Shown: positions 40,414 through 52,325 of the stretch, piece after piece
Layout of the letters: each line of letters starts with the position of its first letter
How positions within the stretch are numbered: the stretch's first letter is position 1
Source of the DNA: Antedon mediterranea
Lineage: Eukaryota; Echinodermata; Crinoidea; Comatulida; Antedonidae
Direction of reading: 5' to 3'
Assembly: GCF_964355755.1 (NCBI RefSeq)
Contig: NC_092675.1
Location: forward strand, 28,856,912-28,920,911
Length of the DNA stretch: 64,000 bases
Translations under genes and position numbers: made by a program
The notes under the pieces: generated by a model
The model's input: only the letters and a program-made list of their open reading frames with translations
What the model was told of the DNA's origin: nothing
Database searches by the model: none

Positions 40414-42231
40414 ATGTTGTCAATAAATATTGTTTATATTTTTTGTGTGAACATTGTAACATTACCACCAATATCAAGTCAAACAGTACAAGTAGATATT
40501 GCAGATAGGATTTATTTTGCTGGTCAACAACTTACTATTACTTGTGAATTTCAATCTTTTCCAGAAAGTATTGATAAAAATAACATAAAAATTACTAAGA
40601 ATGATACATACCAAGTGATAGATACATCAGAGTTTAAGTCAATTTACGCTAAAAACAGGCTACAGTTATTTAAAATATCAATATTGAATATTACAGCGTC
40701 TCACACAGGATCATACAAGTGTGTCTATGATAATGGTATGTATGTAATATCTGAGCAAGAAAAATCAGTTATAGTTTGGCCAATTCCAGTGAATCCTAAA
40801 TGTACATCTTTGCAGCCATTTTATTTTGAAGGACAAGAAGTTAGCATCAAATGTGAAGCTATTGCTACATATCCAGACATTACATTACAATGGAACTCTG
40901 ACAAATCCATTTCTAAAAATCCTCACAACATAACATTCATTGCTAAAAAAGACATGAATGGGTTTGAATATCGATGCTTAACAATTGTACCATCATGGAG
41001 CTCAGAAATATTTGCTTGTAAAATTAAAATTTTAGTCACAAATATTAAAGTATACAACATTGGTAATTACATTTCATTAGGGCAACCAGCAACATTGCAA
41101 TGCATTGTGGATGAAACCATTTCAGATCTCAACTATACTTGGACATCTGAATCTAACAGTTTAGTACGAGAAATTGAACGAAACAGAAATTGTAATTACA
41201 CTGATAGCAACAGAAAAAACTGCCAAATGTTTGGAGATGATACGATCCTATACATTGAGAACGTGACAGCTGATATGAACAATGCTGTTATCACTTGTGA
41301 GGTACAAGGGTATAATGTTATTGGAAGAAACTCAAGTATACTTACTGTAAATGGACTACCTACTGTAGAAACTACAACAGATACAATAACAACTATTGAA
41401 CCTACAGGTACAGTTGCAACTAAAAGCGATAGAAACTCTAGTAGAATTACTATAAATGGACCATCTAGACAAGAACCTTCCATAGATACATTGACAACTC
41501 AAAAATACATCAAAACAACTACAACGTATATTGAAGAGAACAATAGTGCAAACACATTTTTTATTTATGTAATTCTTGCACTTTTTGGATTTCTTCTGCT
41601 ACTGATAATTCTAATTAGTGTTATTGTTATTTGTTTTTATCGTTTAAAGAGGTCATTAGGTCAAAGTAATCAGGTTGCCACAAGTCAGGCTATTGTCAGC
41701 TATGATAACAACTCCTACAGAGCAGCTCCCTACAAAGCAGAGCCCTATAGAGCAAAGCCCTACAGAGCAGCTCCTTACAAAGCTGTGTCACTGTCAGCCA
41801 ATGCACAACAATTGCATTCTTGCTATAATCTTAAAGATTCACAAGATGACAATCCAAAACTTCATTTTTATCATGAAATCCTTACAACTTCTGATGATGT
41901 CACAGATGGTTACATGACCTCCTTGTCTATAGTTAACCAATTAGATCATCATGAAAGCTCTAAATGTGAAGAAGTTATTAAACAAGAGAAACAAGCAGGT
42001 CAACAAACTAATATTAATTTGGAAGTTGACAACACATCAGATGAAAATGTTGATTTACACACTTATCATGAAATCAGCACAACTATTGATGATGTCACTG
42101 ATGGATATATAACTCCAGTCCTTTTGCTGGAGCAGGTAGAAAAAGTTGCAAACTCTAAACACACTAAACTTGAAGTAAAGGTAGATAATAATATGGAGGA
42201 ATCTTTTTATTTAAGATTAAGTGATGTATAA
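40414..42231 (+). CDS. Ig receptor R2: 3 Ig, TM, Tyr-ladder tail with ITIM
   Basis: 605 residues from the MLS start at 40,414. The frame is open upstream to an ATG at 40,297, but MLS begins the signal peptide (MLSINIVYIFCVNIVTLPPI) and aligns with R1. Same architecture as R1. From Ig2 on (VWPIPVNPKC) to the first tyrosine module it is nearly identical to R1 at nucleotide level, while Ig1 differs more. Tail has the six-tyrosine ladder at five-residue spacing, modules YHEI...DDVTDGYMTS and YHEI...DDVTDGYITP, and C-terminal SFYLRL (ITIM pattern). Flanked by a 20-bp perfect inverted repeat. Confidence 0.87.
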   Translation: MLSINIVYIFCVNIVTLPPISSQTVQVDIADRIYFAGQQLTITCEFQSFPESIDKNNIKITKNDTYQVIDTSEFKSIYAKNRLQLFKISILNITASHTGSYKCVYDNGMYVISEQEKSVIVWPIPVNPKCTSLQPFYFEGQEVSIKCEAIATYPDITLQWNSDKSISKNPHNITFIAKKDMNGFEYRCLTIVPSWSSEIFACKIKILVTNIKVYNIGNYISLGQPATLQCIVDETISDLNYTWTSESNSLVREIERNRNCNYTDSNRKNCQMFGDDTILYIENVTADMNNAVITCEVQGYNVIGRNSSILTVNGLPTVETTTDTITTIEPTGTVATKSDRNSSRITINGPSRQEPSIDTLTTQKYIKTTTTYIEENNSANTFFIYVILALFGFLLLLIILISVIVICFYRLKRSLGQSNQVATSQAIVSYDNNSYRAAPYKAEPYRAKPYRAAPYKAVSLSANAQQLHSCYNLKDSQDDNPKLHFYHEILTTSDDVTDGYMTSLSIVNQLDHHESSKCEEVIKQEKQAGQQTNINLEVDNTSDENVDLHTYHEISTTIDDVTDGYITPVLLLEQVEKVANSKHTKLEVKVDNNMEESFYLRLSDV

Positions 42232-43129
42232 AAACTAGGCTATATGATATCATGTTTGATAGATTAAACAATATTTAAATGTCTTTGAAAGTAACTTAGG
42301 TGACCTTATTGATAATTGTTTTTCTCTTTGGTCACAGATCATCACATTCAACTATTTTTTGTATCTAAAAACTTTACTAAAATGGGTACCTATACTATAC
42401 ATTTGAATCTGTCACAGCTTGTCAGAATAAAAAGTGACCTTCATAAAGCTGTTATATGAATGAATTCATTTAAAGAAAGTTCCTATTTATGGCTAGCTGA
42501 ATTAAAAATGTATTTTCAGCTCTTTCATCATAGTTCTACACATTTAAAAGAGTTCAGATTATGTAAAATTTTTTCTTCATATTTCATTTAGACAAAGTCA
42601 TCATTTAAAAAAATTAGAATATAAGGGGGTCCTGTAATGTTGTCATTTTGACAAGATATTTATTGTAATTTAATGTACTTTGAAGTACCCAATTGTACAA
42701 TAGGTTTTCAAGAATTTGCTGATATTTATAGCTATCTATTCCTAGAAAGTTATTGACTAGAAAAAAATTTATTTTCTTTTGAACATTTGATAAAACTAAA
42801 ATGACAAGTATCATTTGAAGCATGAGTTTCACATGCCGTTTGCATGCTAAATTGTTTATAAATGAGTTGTACATACTTAGAATTATAAGTAATTGCTCAC
42901 ATGCAATTTATATAAGATATTTCTCCACACAATACTCAGAAAATAAAATTAAAAACTATAGTCTACCACTTTCAGAACTACTTGTTGCTTTATTTGCTAT
43001 TTGTATGTGATTTTTTATATTTATTTAAAGCAATACATAGTAATAAAATACAAGAAACACACATACAAATCCATTATCAAATCCATCCATTTAAAATCTT
43101 CAAATATAAGAATTCAGTATTTGAAAATA
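42232..43129. other. intergenic, no gene
   Basis: AT-rich. Contains the downstream arm of the inverted repeat (42,474-42,502). Short ORFs show no family similarity. Confidence 0.5.
42474..42502 (-). repeat. inverted repeat arm downstream of R2
   Basis: GTTCCTATTTATGGCTAGCT is the exact reverse complement of the 20 bases upstream of R2 (40,258-40,277). Similarity extends a few bases on both sides. Confidence 0.6.
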
Positions 43130-43220
43130 TTTATAATATCAGAGAAAGTTTTGATGATGTCATTACTACTCTCTTTTTCATCTGACAATTTTTAACCAAT
43201 TAGATCAGCAGGAAAGTTCT
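43130..43220 (+). pseudogene. relic of Ig receptor tail
   Basis: TTTTGATGATGTCAT (module core FDDV) followed by TTAACCAATTAGATCAGCAG matches the R2 tail around 41,889-41,950 (VNQLDHHESS), with a deletion and out of frame. Another lost copy. Confidence 0.55.
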
Positions 43221-43522
43221 GTCTTTATCTAATCTATCTAATTTTATATTTTAGTCCTTACACATTTGAGAAAATTTGCATTTCAGAAATGCCTGAACCA
43301 GGAACTAATCGGAAGCTACACAACTATATAAAACTAACTAACTAAACTAAACTACTTTCTCCATTGAAATAACAGAAAGCAACTAGCATTTAAAACAGAA
43401 ACAAAAAAAATTTCAAGGTACCAGGTGTAGAACTGGAAAAACAGTTGTTATGTATGTGTTTGATTGCTGTACAGATTCATAATTTTCTACTGTGGAACAG
43501 TACCTGTTTGATTATATATAAA

Positions 43523-45253
43523 ATGTTGTCACCATTTTTCCTGCTAAACTGTAAAATAATTATTATAGTTTTATGTTTGCAACAATCAACTAGTCTAGCA
43601 GCAGAAACAGGGCGTTTACATCCACCAGGAAGTCCAACAGTAAGCATACGTATTGAGAATAGAAATTATTTTGTTGGCCAAGAACTTCAAGCTACATGTA
43701 CATTTAAATCATTCAACAGGGAAGGAAGATTAAATAAAACTTACATTCAACTGTTACTAAATGATACAGCTTTAACAATTGACCAATCACAGATTGTTAC
43801 TATTTATGTAAGTAGAGATTACTTTATACAGGAATATAAAATAACAATATCAAAACTCACAGAGTCTCACACAGGATCATATAAATGTGGATATATAGAC
43901 GCTAAGGATTTAAATAAATCTTCTACACAAAACATTACAGTTTGGCCAATTCCAAAGGATCCAAACTGTACATCCTCACAATCATTCTATTTTGAAGGAC
44001 AAAATGTGACTTTAACATGTGAAGCTACAGCTTCATATCCAGATCTTGAATTGAGATGGAACTATGATAAACCAACTTCTAAAAATATGTGCATTAAAAC
44101 ATTTGTTGCTCATAACAATGATGATTTGGAAAACCGTTGCCTAATGAATGTACCGTCATGGAGCTCTAAAAGTTTGACTTGTGAAATTAAAATTTTATTA
44201 TTAAACCCTGAAGTGGTTATTGTTGATAACAAGTTTACATTAGGACAACAAGCAACATTGGAATGCATTGTGGGTAACACAAGTAATACTGTCCCAGAAC
44301 TCAACTATACTTGGATATCAGAATCTGAAAGTTTAATGAGAGAAATTGAACGAAATGCAAATCCCAATATCAATGGCAGTAGCAACAACAGCACAAATTG
44401 CCAACAATTTGGAGAAGACAAGATCCTAAACATTGAGAATGTGAAAGCTGATATGAACAATGCTGTTATCACTTGTGAGGTACAAGGGTACAATGTTATT
44501 GGAAGAAACTCAAGTATACTTACTGTAAATAGACTAACTACTGTAGAACCTACAACAGAAACAATTATGACAGAGAAAGAAGTAAGTAGTAATACAAAAA
44601 CTAAAAGTGGTAGAGTGTCCAATGACCCAGACACTGAATTCATTAAAACCATTGCTATAGTTTGTGGAAGTCTTTTACTGATATTTCTGATATACATTAT
44701 GGTTATTTGCTTCCGTCGTTTGAAAATAACTTCAAATCAAGATATCCAAGTTGGTACAAGTGTAACCCATGACAATGACTCTTATAACACAGTGCCATTG
44801 CCCATCAGTGCACCATTGACATCAGACAATACACAATCTTATGGTGATACTTGTCTCACTATCAATATAGAAGAGAACCCTGAATTCCATATTTATCAAG
44901 ACATCAATATAAATTCTGAAGATGTCACTGATGAATACCTAATTCCTCTGGCAATGGTTAAACAATTTGATGGCTCAAATTGTGAAGAAAATATGACATA
45001 TATTAAACAAACATGTGAAGGAATGGTTAATAAGTCAACAAGCAATTTGGAAGGTGACAACACAACAGATGATTTGTACACTCATCATGACATAAGCACA
45101 ACTTTTGATGATGTCACTGTATTTTTTGCAGAAGAGGTTAAAAAAGATGAAAACTCCAAACATACAGAACATGAAGAATACACCTACAAAGAAATTGTAG
45201 ATCCCATTAAAAATGATATAACAGATTCTTTTTATCTTGAGATTATTGAGTAA
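43523..45253 (+). CDS. Ig receptor R3: 3 Ig, TM, tail with ITIM
   Basis: 576 residues from the MLS start at 43,523 (context ATATAAAATG); the ORF is open from 43,445. Signal peptide MLSPFFLLNCKIIIIVLCLQ, Ig1 (YFVGQELQATC ... SHTGSYKC), Ig2 (YFEGQNVTLTC, PDLELRWN), Ig3 (LGQQATLEC ... VITCEVQGY), stalk, membrane segment FIKTIAIVCGSLLLIFLIYI. Tail: first module YQDI...EDVTDEYLIPL with 14-residue Tyr spacing. The second is degenerate (HHDISTTFDDVTVFF, both tyrosines lost), and C-terminal SFYLEI (ITIM pattern) is kept. It has no five-residue Tyr ladder, so it belongs to the second tail subtype with the 46-58 kb copies. Confidence 0.86.
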   Translation: MLSPFFLLNCKIIIIVLCLQQSTSLAAETGRLHPPGSPTVSIRIENRNYFVGQELQATCTFKSFNREGRLNKTYIQLLLNDTALTIDQSQIVTIYVSRDYFIQEYKITISKLTESHTGSYKCGYIDAKDLNKSSTQNITVWPIPKDPNCTSSQSFYFEGQNVTLTCEATASYPDLELRWNYDKPTSKNMCIKTFVAHNNDDLENRCLMNVPSWSSKSLTCEIKILLLNPEVVIVDNKFTLGQQATLECIVGNTSNTVPELNYTWISESESLMREIERNANPNINGSSNNSTNCQQFGEDKILNIENVKADMNNAVITCEVQGYNVIGRNSSILTVNRLTTVEPTTETIMTEKEVSSNTKTKSGRVSNDPDTEFIKTIAIVCGSLLLIFLIYIMVICFRRLKITSNQDIQVGTSVTHDNDSYNTVPLPISAPLTSDNTQSYGDTCLTINIEENPEFHIYQDININSEDVTDEYLIPLAMVKQFDGSNCEENMTYIKQTCEGMVNKSTSNLEGDNTTDDLYTHHDISTTFDDVTVFFAEEVKKDENSKHTEHEEYTYKEIVDPIKNDITDSFYLEIIE

Positions 45254-46356
45254 TGTATATAATATGTACACATGTAGGATAGGTTAACATTATTAGTACA
45301 TTTATTTTATACTGACCTAATCAGGTTAATTATGTTTTAATATAAAATTAAGTCGATTGGATGTTAACAAATTTCATGTTCGCCTTGTTGTGTTCATGAC
45401 AATAAAGATTTATCTTATCTTATCTTATGTAGTTTTTAAAATATATACTCAACTCGCCAAATTACAAGAATTACTACTATTTTATAATTACCACCACTAC
45501 TACTGGTTATACCTGTAAAAGGAAATAAAATTATATATAAATTATGTGTAGTTTTGATTTTAATTGTGCCTGCCTACACTTGTATTTCCTTCTTCCCATA
45601 TTTAGTAATTGTCAAGAGTTTTTCGGTAAAACCCCGATAATTTTTCTAATAACATTGAAAACTAAACTGTAACTGTATAGAAGTATGTCTCAGTTAATCG
45701 TTTGTTTTATGTTGATATTTGTGAAACAAATAAAAGTGAAATTCAAATAAACTTTACATATCTGGAAACAGGCTGATATACATAGATGATTTTTCTTACT
45801 TTTACCTGTTTTATCATCTGAAGATAAATGTATATTTACTAAGCAAAAATTGTGAAAAAAATGAAGTATACCACAAAATAATCTACAGGTAATTGATACA
45901 CTCAAATTGTGAATGAAATATAAATCTTTTAATACACAAAGTTGTTGGACACAGTGAGTTGAAAAGAATTTGAAACTAAAATAAATATTTATTGCATGTA
46001 TTTTTCATGTATACATGACAAATTGTCATAATCGCCAATATTTGTCATGCTTTTATTTTTGTTTTATCAATATTCTAATATAATAATTTTGCACCATCAT
46101 CTGGGACAATTAAAATGGAGAATATTTCATAGGATTTCCAACTTTAAAAGAAGTTCTTGTTGACTATACTGTTACTGTCTTGTCATAATGATAAACCTAC
46201 ACCGTGCAATTTATAAAGATGTGACAACAGATGACAATAGATGAAGTGCACACAAAACAGTTTCAATGGGATATAAATGCATTTAAAGCATTAACCTTCA
46301 CAATTTGAACAGAGTACAAAAATTTAAAAAATTACCAGAATGTAGCAACTTGATTA
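45254..46356. other. intergenic with retroposon tail and shared 3' block
   Basis: 45,354-45,428 looks like the 3' end of a CR1-type retroposon (GTTCATGACAATAAAGATTT then TTATC repeats). 45,710-45,790 is a block (ACAAATAAAAGTGAAATTCA) found again near 49,015, 51,184, 54,770 and 62,420, probably the old 3' UTR of each copy. From 46,070 on, the sequence parallels 56,305 onward. Confidence 0.5.
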
Positions 46357-46497
46357 AAAGAACGAGATTGATTGGCTGAGAATAAACCAATTACAATCAA
46401 ATGCTTCTAGCTATATACAACGCAACAAGTACAGTGACACCTAGCATCTTACTGTAAGACTCAAAGATTTATGTGATAGTGATAATGCTATTAAAGG
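46357..46497 (+). promoter_or_regulatory. conserved upstream block of R4
   Basis: GATTGATTGGCTGAGAATAA, ACCAATTACAATCAA and TAGCTATATACA occur in the same order at 55,058-55,130 and 56,577-56,650. The ATTGG/CCAAT pair suggests CCAAT-box binding. About 60 bases later GCTATTAAAGG sits where the 55.1-kb copy has a perfect TATAAAAG. Inferred promoter. Confidence 0.55.
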
Positions 46498-46697
46498 AGT
46501 TCTTGCCATAGTTTTAATTCATACTTTACTAAAACTGGAATATACATTTAAGTCGCATCTTGATTGCTTTTAACTTTCATTCCTAATTTAAAAGAACTCT
46601 ATGCAGCAAGAAAAACAGGGAATATTGGAAGGTGCAGGGCTGAAGAGAAACAGAGAAAGGTGATGAATCTAGTTCATCTTACATCAATGTTGATGCA

Positions 46698-48319
46698 ATG
46701 TTGTCATCAAAGTCAGTTTTAGTGAACTTGTTAATACTATTTCTAACAACTTGCTGTTATTGCCAAGATTCCTATAGCTATGTACCTGAACCAAGTGTTG
46801 ACATTTCCATACCAGAAGGAACATACTTTGCTGGTAATAATTTAAATATTTATTGTGAATATAAATACATTGACAACTTCCATAAGAAACACATTGCACT
46901 TTTACACGATAGTAACATTATTGAGATACACTTTCTTGACTATAGAATAAATAGAAACATTTTTAAAAGAATATATGAAATGAGAAATATGTTAAGGAAT
47001 AACTCTGGATCATACAAGTGTGCATATAATACTAGCAACAAGTCTATTTTTCCATCCAAAGAAAAAGTTATTCAAGTTTGGTCAAAACCAGAGAATCCAA
47101 AATGCAAAGTTTCCCCACAATTCTATTTTGAGGGACAAGAAGTGACATTAATATGTGAAACCAGTGGTACATATCCAGAATTGACCTTAAAATGGGGATT
47201 TGATGAACCCACTTCAAAAAATCATGTTACAAAAAATGTAACCGCCATGAAAGATATTAATGGTTCTAAACATCAATGTATCTTAAATGTAAAGAGTTCA
47301 GTTAAACAGTGTCAAATCATTATTAAAATACATAATGTACACATTTTTGGTAATAATGTTACATTTGGTCAACCAGCAATATTGAAATGCATTGTGTCTG
47401 ATACGAATAATACCATTCCAGAACTCTACTATACATGGACATCAGAATCTAAAAGTTTAAAGAGATTAATTGAAACAGAAAAAAGCAATACAAGTTGTAA
47501 GAATATCAACGGTAACAACACAGATAATTGCCAAACATTTGGAGAAGACAAGATCCTAAACATTGAGAAAGTGACAGCTGATATGAACAATGCTGTTATC
47601 ACTTGTGAGGTACAAGGGTACAATGTTATTGGAAGAGACTCTAGTATACTTACAGTAAATGGACTACCTACTATAGAATTTACAACAGATACAATAACTA
47701 CTATAGAACCTACAAGATATAGAGCTACGACAGAAAAAGATAAGCACACTAGAAGAGAACTAACTACACAAGAAAATACAAAAACTGAAAGTAGTAGAAA
47801 CGACGACAAATTCATTAAAACAATTGCTATAGTTTGTGGAATCTTTTACTTATATTTCTGATATATATTATGGTTATTTGCTTCCGTCGTTGGAAAATAA
47901 CTTTAAATCAAGATATCCAAGTTGGTACAAGTATAACCTGTGACAATAACTCTTATAACACAGTGCCATTGCCCATAAGTGCACCATTAACATCAGACAA
48001 TGCACAATCTCACATTACTTGCCTTAAAGAAGAGAATCCTGAATTTCATATTTATCAGGATATTAACATAAATGCTGAAGACGTCACTGATGATTACCTT
48101 ATTTCTTTGAAAACATGTAACCAACATGATCAGAGCTCTAATTGTGAAGAAAATATAAACAATATAAACCAGGAACAAGCCTGTGAAGGAACAACAAACA
48201 ATTTTGAAGTTGACAACACAACGGGTGGCAGTGTTGATTTACACACTTATCATGACATAAGCACAACTTTTGATGATGTCACTGATGGATACCTAACTCC
48301 TGTAACTTGGCAGAGCTAA
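46698..48319 (+). pseudogene. Ig receptor R4, frameshifted in the membrane segment
   Basis: MLS start, signal peptide MLSSKSVLVNLLILFLTTCC, three Ig domains (YFAGNNLNIYC; YFEGQEVTLIC; FGQPAILKC ... VITCEVQGY), Thr-rich stalk. Relative to R3, one base is missing between 47,841 and 47,842. Translation therefore ends IVCGIFYLYF and TGA at 47,859-47,861, within the membrane segment. The downstream frame is preserved: membrane remainder, YQDI...EDVTDDYLIS and YHDI...DDVTDGYLTP, then stop. An out-of-frame SFYLDIIE at about 48,388-48,420 is the lost ITIM end. The product, if made, would be tail-less. A sequencing or allelic indel is possible. Confidence 0.75.
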
Positions 48320-49548
48320 AACAGAGTTAAAAACAATGTAAACTTGAAAAACTATTTTACTAAAAAATGGTAGATTCCATTAAAAAGTACACATTCTTTT
48401 TATCTTGATATTATTGAATAAATGATTAGGATAGGTTAAACATTATTAAAACATATCTGAGTAGACTCTTTTGATTAGATTGTGGGTCACATGATATTCA
48501 ATCAATACCCCATTGAATCCATACATCATCAATTTGGTATATGGCCGTTGAATTTTTTTATATTGCCATTCATTTTTGTACAATGAGCAACAACCACATG
48601 CAATACAAGGATATGCTGCTCTGTCTGTAATTGTTCTTAACAAATCTTTTCGATTTGTTTAGGCCTTATACTAGCTTCTCATAAAATGTAGGTGTTTCAC
48701 CTCATCAAATTATTGTACAATTGCACTCATTATTTAGATAATATAAAATACAGCTACTACATGTAGTTACAAATACAGTACTGTTGATTATATCCTATAA
48801 AAGGATTAACAATTATATTCTTAATATGATGTACAGTTTAGATTTTATCTAAGACCTTAGCTCCATCTACAGTTTCTATTTCCTTCTCATATTTAATAAT
48901 TGTAATTATATGAAAAAGTTAATGTTAAGGGTTTTTCAAGAAAAACCAAATAATTTTTCTCATCAAACATCATTGAAAAATAAACTGGAACAATAAGCAA
49001 TGTCTGTTTTGTTTTGTGCTGATATTTGTAAAACAAATAAAAGTGAAAGTGAAATAAACTTTACATATCTGGAAACAGTTTCAGCCTGATACCTGGATTT
49101 TGTTCATATAATATCCAACATAAATCATAATCTCCAATATTGCTCTGCGCTTTAATGATTTTAATTAGTTTTGTAGAGAGCCCTATACAGAGGGCGCTAT
49201 ATAATTATTAAAAATACTGAAATGAGAAACTGATTCAGTTAAGTTACACTAAACTGCCTACAATATATCTGAAATTGTGAAGAATCAAATGTATATTTAT
49301 ATAAACACCAAATATATGATCAGTTCAAATGTTTATTTGTAAATGGTTTTGCTGTATAAATGTCCTTATTAACAACATTGTAAGATGATCTTAAGTTTTC
49401 TGTATTGAAATTATTATAGAGGGCAGTGTAGACTGCTACAGCTCAGCAAATCTCTACAAAGCAGTTGATCTCGACTAAGCAGTGCATAAAGTTGTTGTTT
49501 TTTATAAGAAAAATGCATATTTATCTACTTAACTGCCACGAAAAATTA
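48320..49548. other. intergenic, decayed flank
   Basis: Contains the relic ITIM end of R4 and the shared 3' block (49,015-49,085). CAGAGGGCGCTATATAATT near 49,188 recurs at 55,455. No gene. Confidence 0.45.
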
Positions 49549-50437
49549 TTATTGGAAGAGACTCTAGTATACTTACAGTAAATGGAATAATAATATCATT
49601 CCAGAACTCAACTATACATGGACATCAGAATCTAAAAGTTTAAAGAGATTAATTGAAACAGAAAAAAGCAATACAAGTTGTAAGAATATTAACGGTAACA
49701 ACACAGATTGCCAAACATTTGGAGAAGACAAGATTCTAAACATTGAGAAAGTGACAGCTGATATGAACAATGCTGTTATCACTTGTGAGGTACAAGGATA
49801 CAATGTTATTGGAAGAAACTCAAGTATACTTACTGTAAATGGACTACCTACTGTAGAACCTGTAACATATAGAATAACTACTATAGAAACTACAAGATAT
49901 AGAGTTACAACAGAGAATGATAAGCACACTAGAAGAGAACTAACTACACAAGAAAATACAAGAAGTAAGGAGAACAGTGACAATGAGACTTACCATGACA
50001 GCAACAGACATTTTACTTATATATTTATCATTGTTGCTATTTTTGGATGTCTAATGTTATTGATATTTCAAATCTACATTCTGGTTATTTGCTTCCATCG
50101 CTTTAAGGCTTCAAATCAAAGTGTACCTCAGGTTGGCACAACTCCACATACTATCGGCTATGTCAATGACTCTTACAACACAGTACCATTGTCCATCAGT
50201 GCACCATCTACATCAGACAATACACAATCTCATGGTGACATTATTTTCAATAATCTTACGAAAGAAGAATTCCATATTTATCAGGATATCAACACAAATT
50301 CTGATGACATCACAGATGACTACCTAATTCCTTTGACAATAGTTAAACAACATGATCACAGCTCTAATTGTGATCAAAATGTAAGAGAAATTAAACATGA
50401 GGAAGAAACTTGTCGAGGAAGGGTAAAGTCAACATAA
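49549..50437 (+). pseudogene. Ig receptor R5, 5'-truncated and rearranged
   Basis: Begins with about 38 bases of Ig3 end (TTGGAAGAGACTCTAGTATA ... GTAAATGGA), then restarts in mid-Ig3 (IPELNYTWTSESKS) and stays open through VITCEVQGY, stalk, membrane segment (LLIFQIYILVICF) and first module (YQDI...DDITDDYLIPL) to a stop at 50,435. Signal peptide, Ig1 and Ig2 are absent. The second module downstream is broken by the same small deletion as in R7. No promoter adjoins it. Confidence 0.8.
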
Positions 50438-50876
50438 TCCGGAAGTTGACAACACAGATGAAATTGGTAATTTACATACTTATTATAACAGCAACTTTTG
50501 ATAAATGTCACAGATGATAAATTACTCCTATCTATAGAACCATAGTCTGACTATAATAGAACCTAAATATATACTGTATTGAACTTGAAGAACACTCATA
50601 TAAAAGTAAAGATTCAGGGATAAGCCCACCTATTCTCAAAGGATAAGGAGGACACCCATTCCCATAGATTCCTCTTCCAGGACGGTGGTCAATGCAGCCG
50701 GTGGTCAATGCAGCCAGTACAGATCATTTTGGGCACATTCCTAAAGATCCTGAGATGACAGCCCTTTTCTTGAGTAATATATAAAATGTAAATATTTTGG
50801 ATAGATTAAACATATTATTAGCACATTAATAATTAATACAACATTTACTTTTTTTTCTGATGATAGTGTATAATAA

Positions 50877-51066
50877 TTTGTTGGAGAGACACACCTTACC
50901 GGTGACAGCGTTTTGTTTAATGCTTTTGTCTTTCCTCGGCCTCGTGTCTTGTTTTTCATATATATATATATATTTCTATGTTTTTCGTTTTTGTTTTTGT
51001 TTTTTTTGTTGTAATTATTATTTTATGTTTATTGCCGAAATGAATAAAATAAATAAATAAATAAAT
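50877..51066 (+). mobile_element. 5'-truncated retroposon (empty site known)
   Basis: About 190 bases from TTTGTTGGAGAGACACACCT to a (AAAT)n tail. The duplicate block at 62,290-62,305 reads GTGTAATAATAAGGAACTGC straight through, so this is an insertion. A short AATAA-like duplication flanks it. No ORF. Confidence 0.75.
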
Positions 51067-52014
51067 AAGGAACTGCTTATTTGTGAAAAAGATTGTATAA
51101 ACATTTCATGCAAATTAACAATAAAAACTAAACTGTAGAAGTCACTGGTATCTTTAAATTGTTTTGTTTACTTCTTTTGCATGTTGATGTTTCTAACAAA
51201 TAAAACTGAAAGTGAAATAAAGTGTAGACATCTGACGACAGTTTTAGACTAACATTTGTTTAAACTATTGCTGACATCATATTACTCATACATTTTTTAA
51301 ATTATTATTTGTTCAGCGGCAAAACCATCAAATTATTTTTATTTAAAATGTTTGAATTTTAGTGGAATATTCAAAGATTTTAAATAAAAATAAAGAAACA
51401 AAACTTTGGAACTTATTATAACAACTTAACTCCAGTAAATTTTGCATCTCAGTATATGTGCAGGATTTATTTTTAGGGGTGTACTTTGCGAGGGGAGCGA
51501 GTAAAAATAGATAAAAAAATTAATAAAAATATATACATTCTGAATAAATCAGTGATAAAAAATAAACTCTCTATGACTAATAGTTTTTGAGAAATGGTAA
51601 TATTAAATGTAATTTCACCCTAAGTTACATATTTAAGCTAATTTGCATATCATCGGGATGAGTGCAAATAATACAAATAATTGTTTTCTATGAGTTTAAT
51701 GTGGAAAATATGTTCATTTGTTGACTAAAAATGCTCTCTCTATTCAATATATTAAATACAGAAAACATTTAATTATTTCTTAACACATCTACTACATTAG
51801 ATCAGTATTTCATTGTTCATTTCGGTTTCAGTCATAAACACAAAACCTGACACTGCCATCATGAGTTGATGTCAATCAAACCACAACAAAAAGGCGGTGC
51901 TATATGATTTTGGCTGAACAATTATAGATGGCGCACTATAGGTTTGCTTTTACAATGGCATACTATTTTTCCATTAGAACTGTTGCGAGATAAAGCAACT
52001 CAAAATGTTTACAA

Positions 52015-52325
52015 AGAAAAAGTGGGGGGGGGGGGAGGAGTTGGGGGTTTTTCGTAATAAGCTGTGTTCATCAGCTGATTTTATTTTATTTTATTTTATA
52101 CACTTTTACTATATCTTGTTTTGTATTCATTGTGTAAAGTAATGATCTACTGTATGTATCGATGTAAATTGGGGGGGGGGGGGGGGGTAGGATAGGGGTT
52201 GATAGTTGCTTTTGCCTTTTTTTACTTTTCTGTTAATTGTTATATTTTATATTGTGAAGGATGCACCTTTGTGGTAAGTGTGCCACCGATCTAAAGGTGT
52301 AAATCCAAATAAATAAATAAATAAA
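52015..52325 (+). mobile_element. 5'-truncated retroposon (empty site known)
   Basis: 311 bases with two G-runs, GATGCACCTTTGTGGTAAGT near the 3' end and an (AAAT)n tail, flanked by TACAA (52,010-52,014 and 52,326-52,330). The paralogous site at about 63,670-63,690 reads AATGTTTACAAGCTGATT without the insert. Confidence 0.85.

Noticed and set aside
44305-44697. Antisense ORFs of about 100-130 codons over the Ig3-stalk region of R1, R2, R3, R4, R5, R6 and R7
   Set aside because: They recur because the sense strands are homologous. They have no independent start context and no domain, and they shadow the receptor coding sequence.
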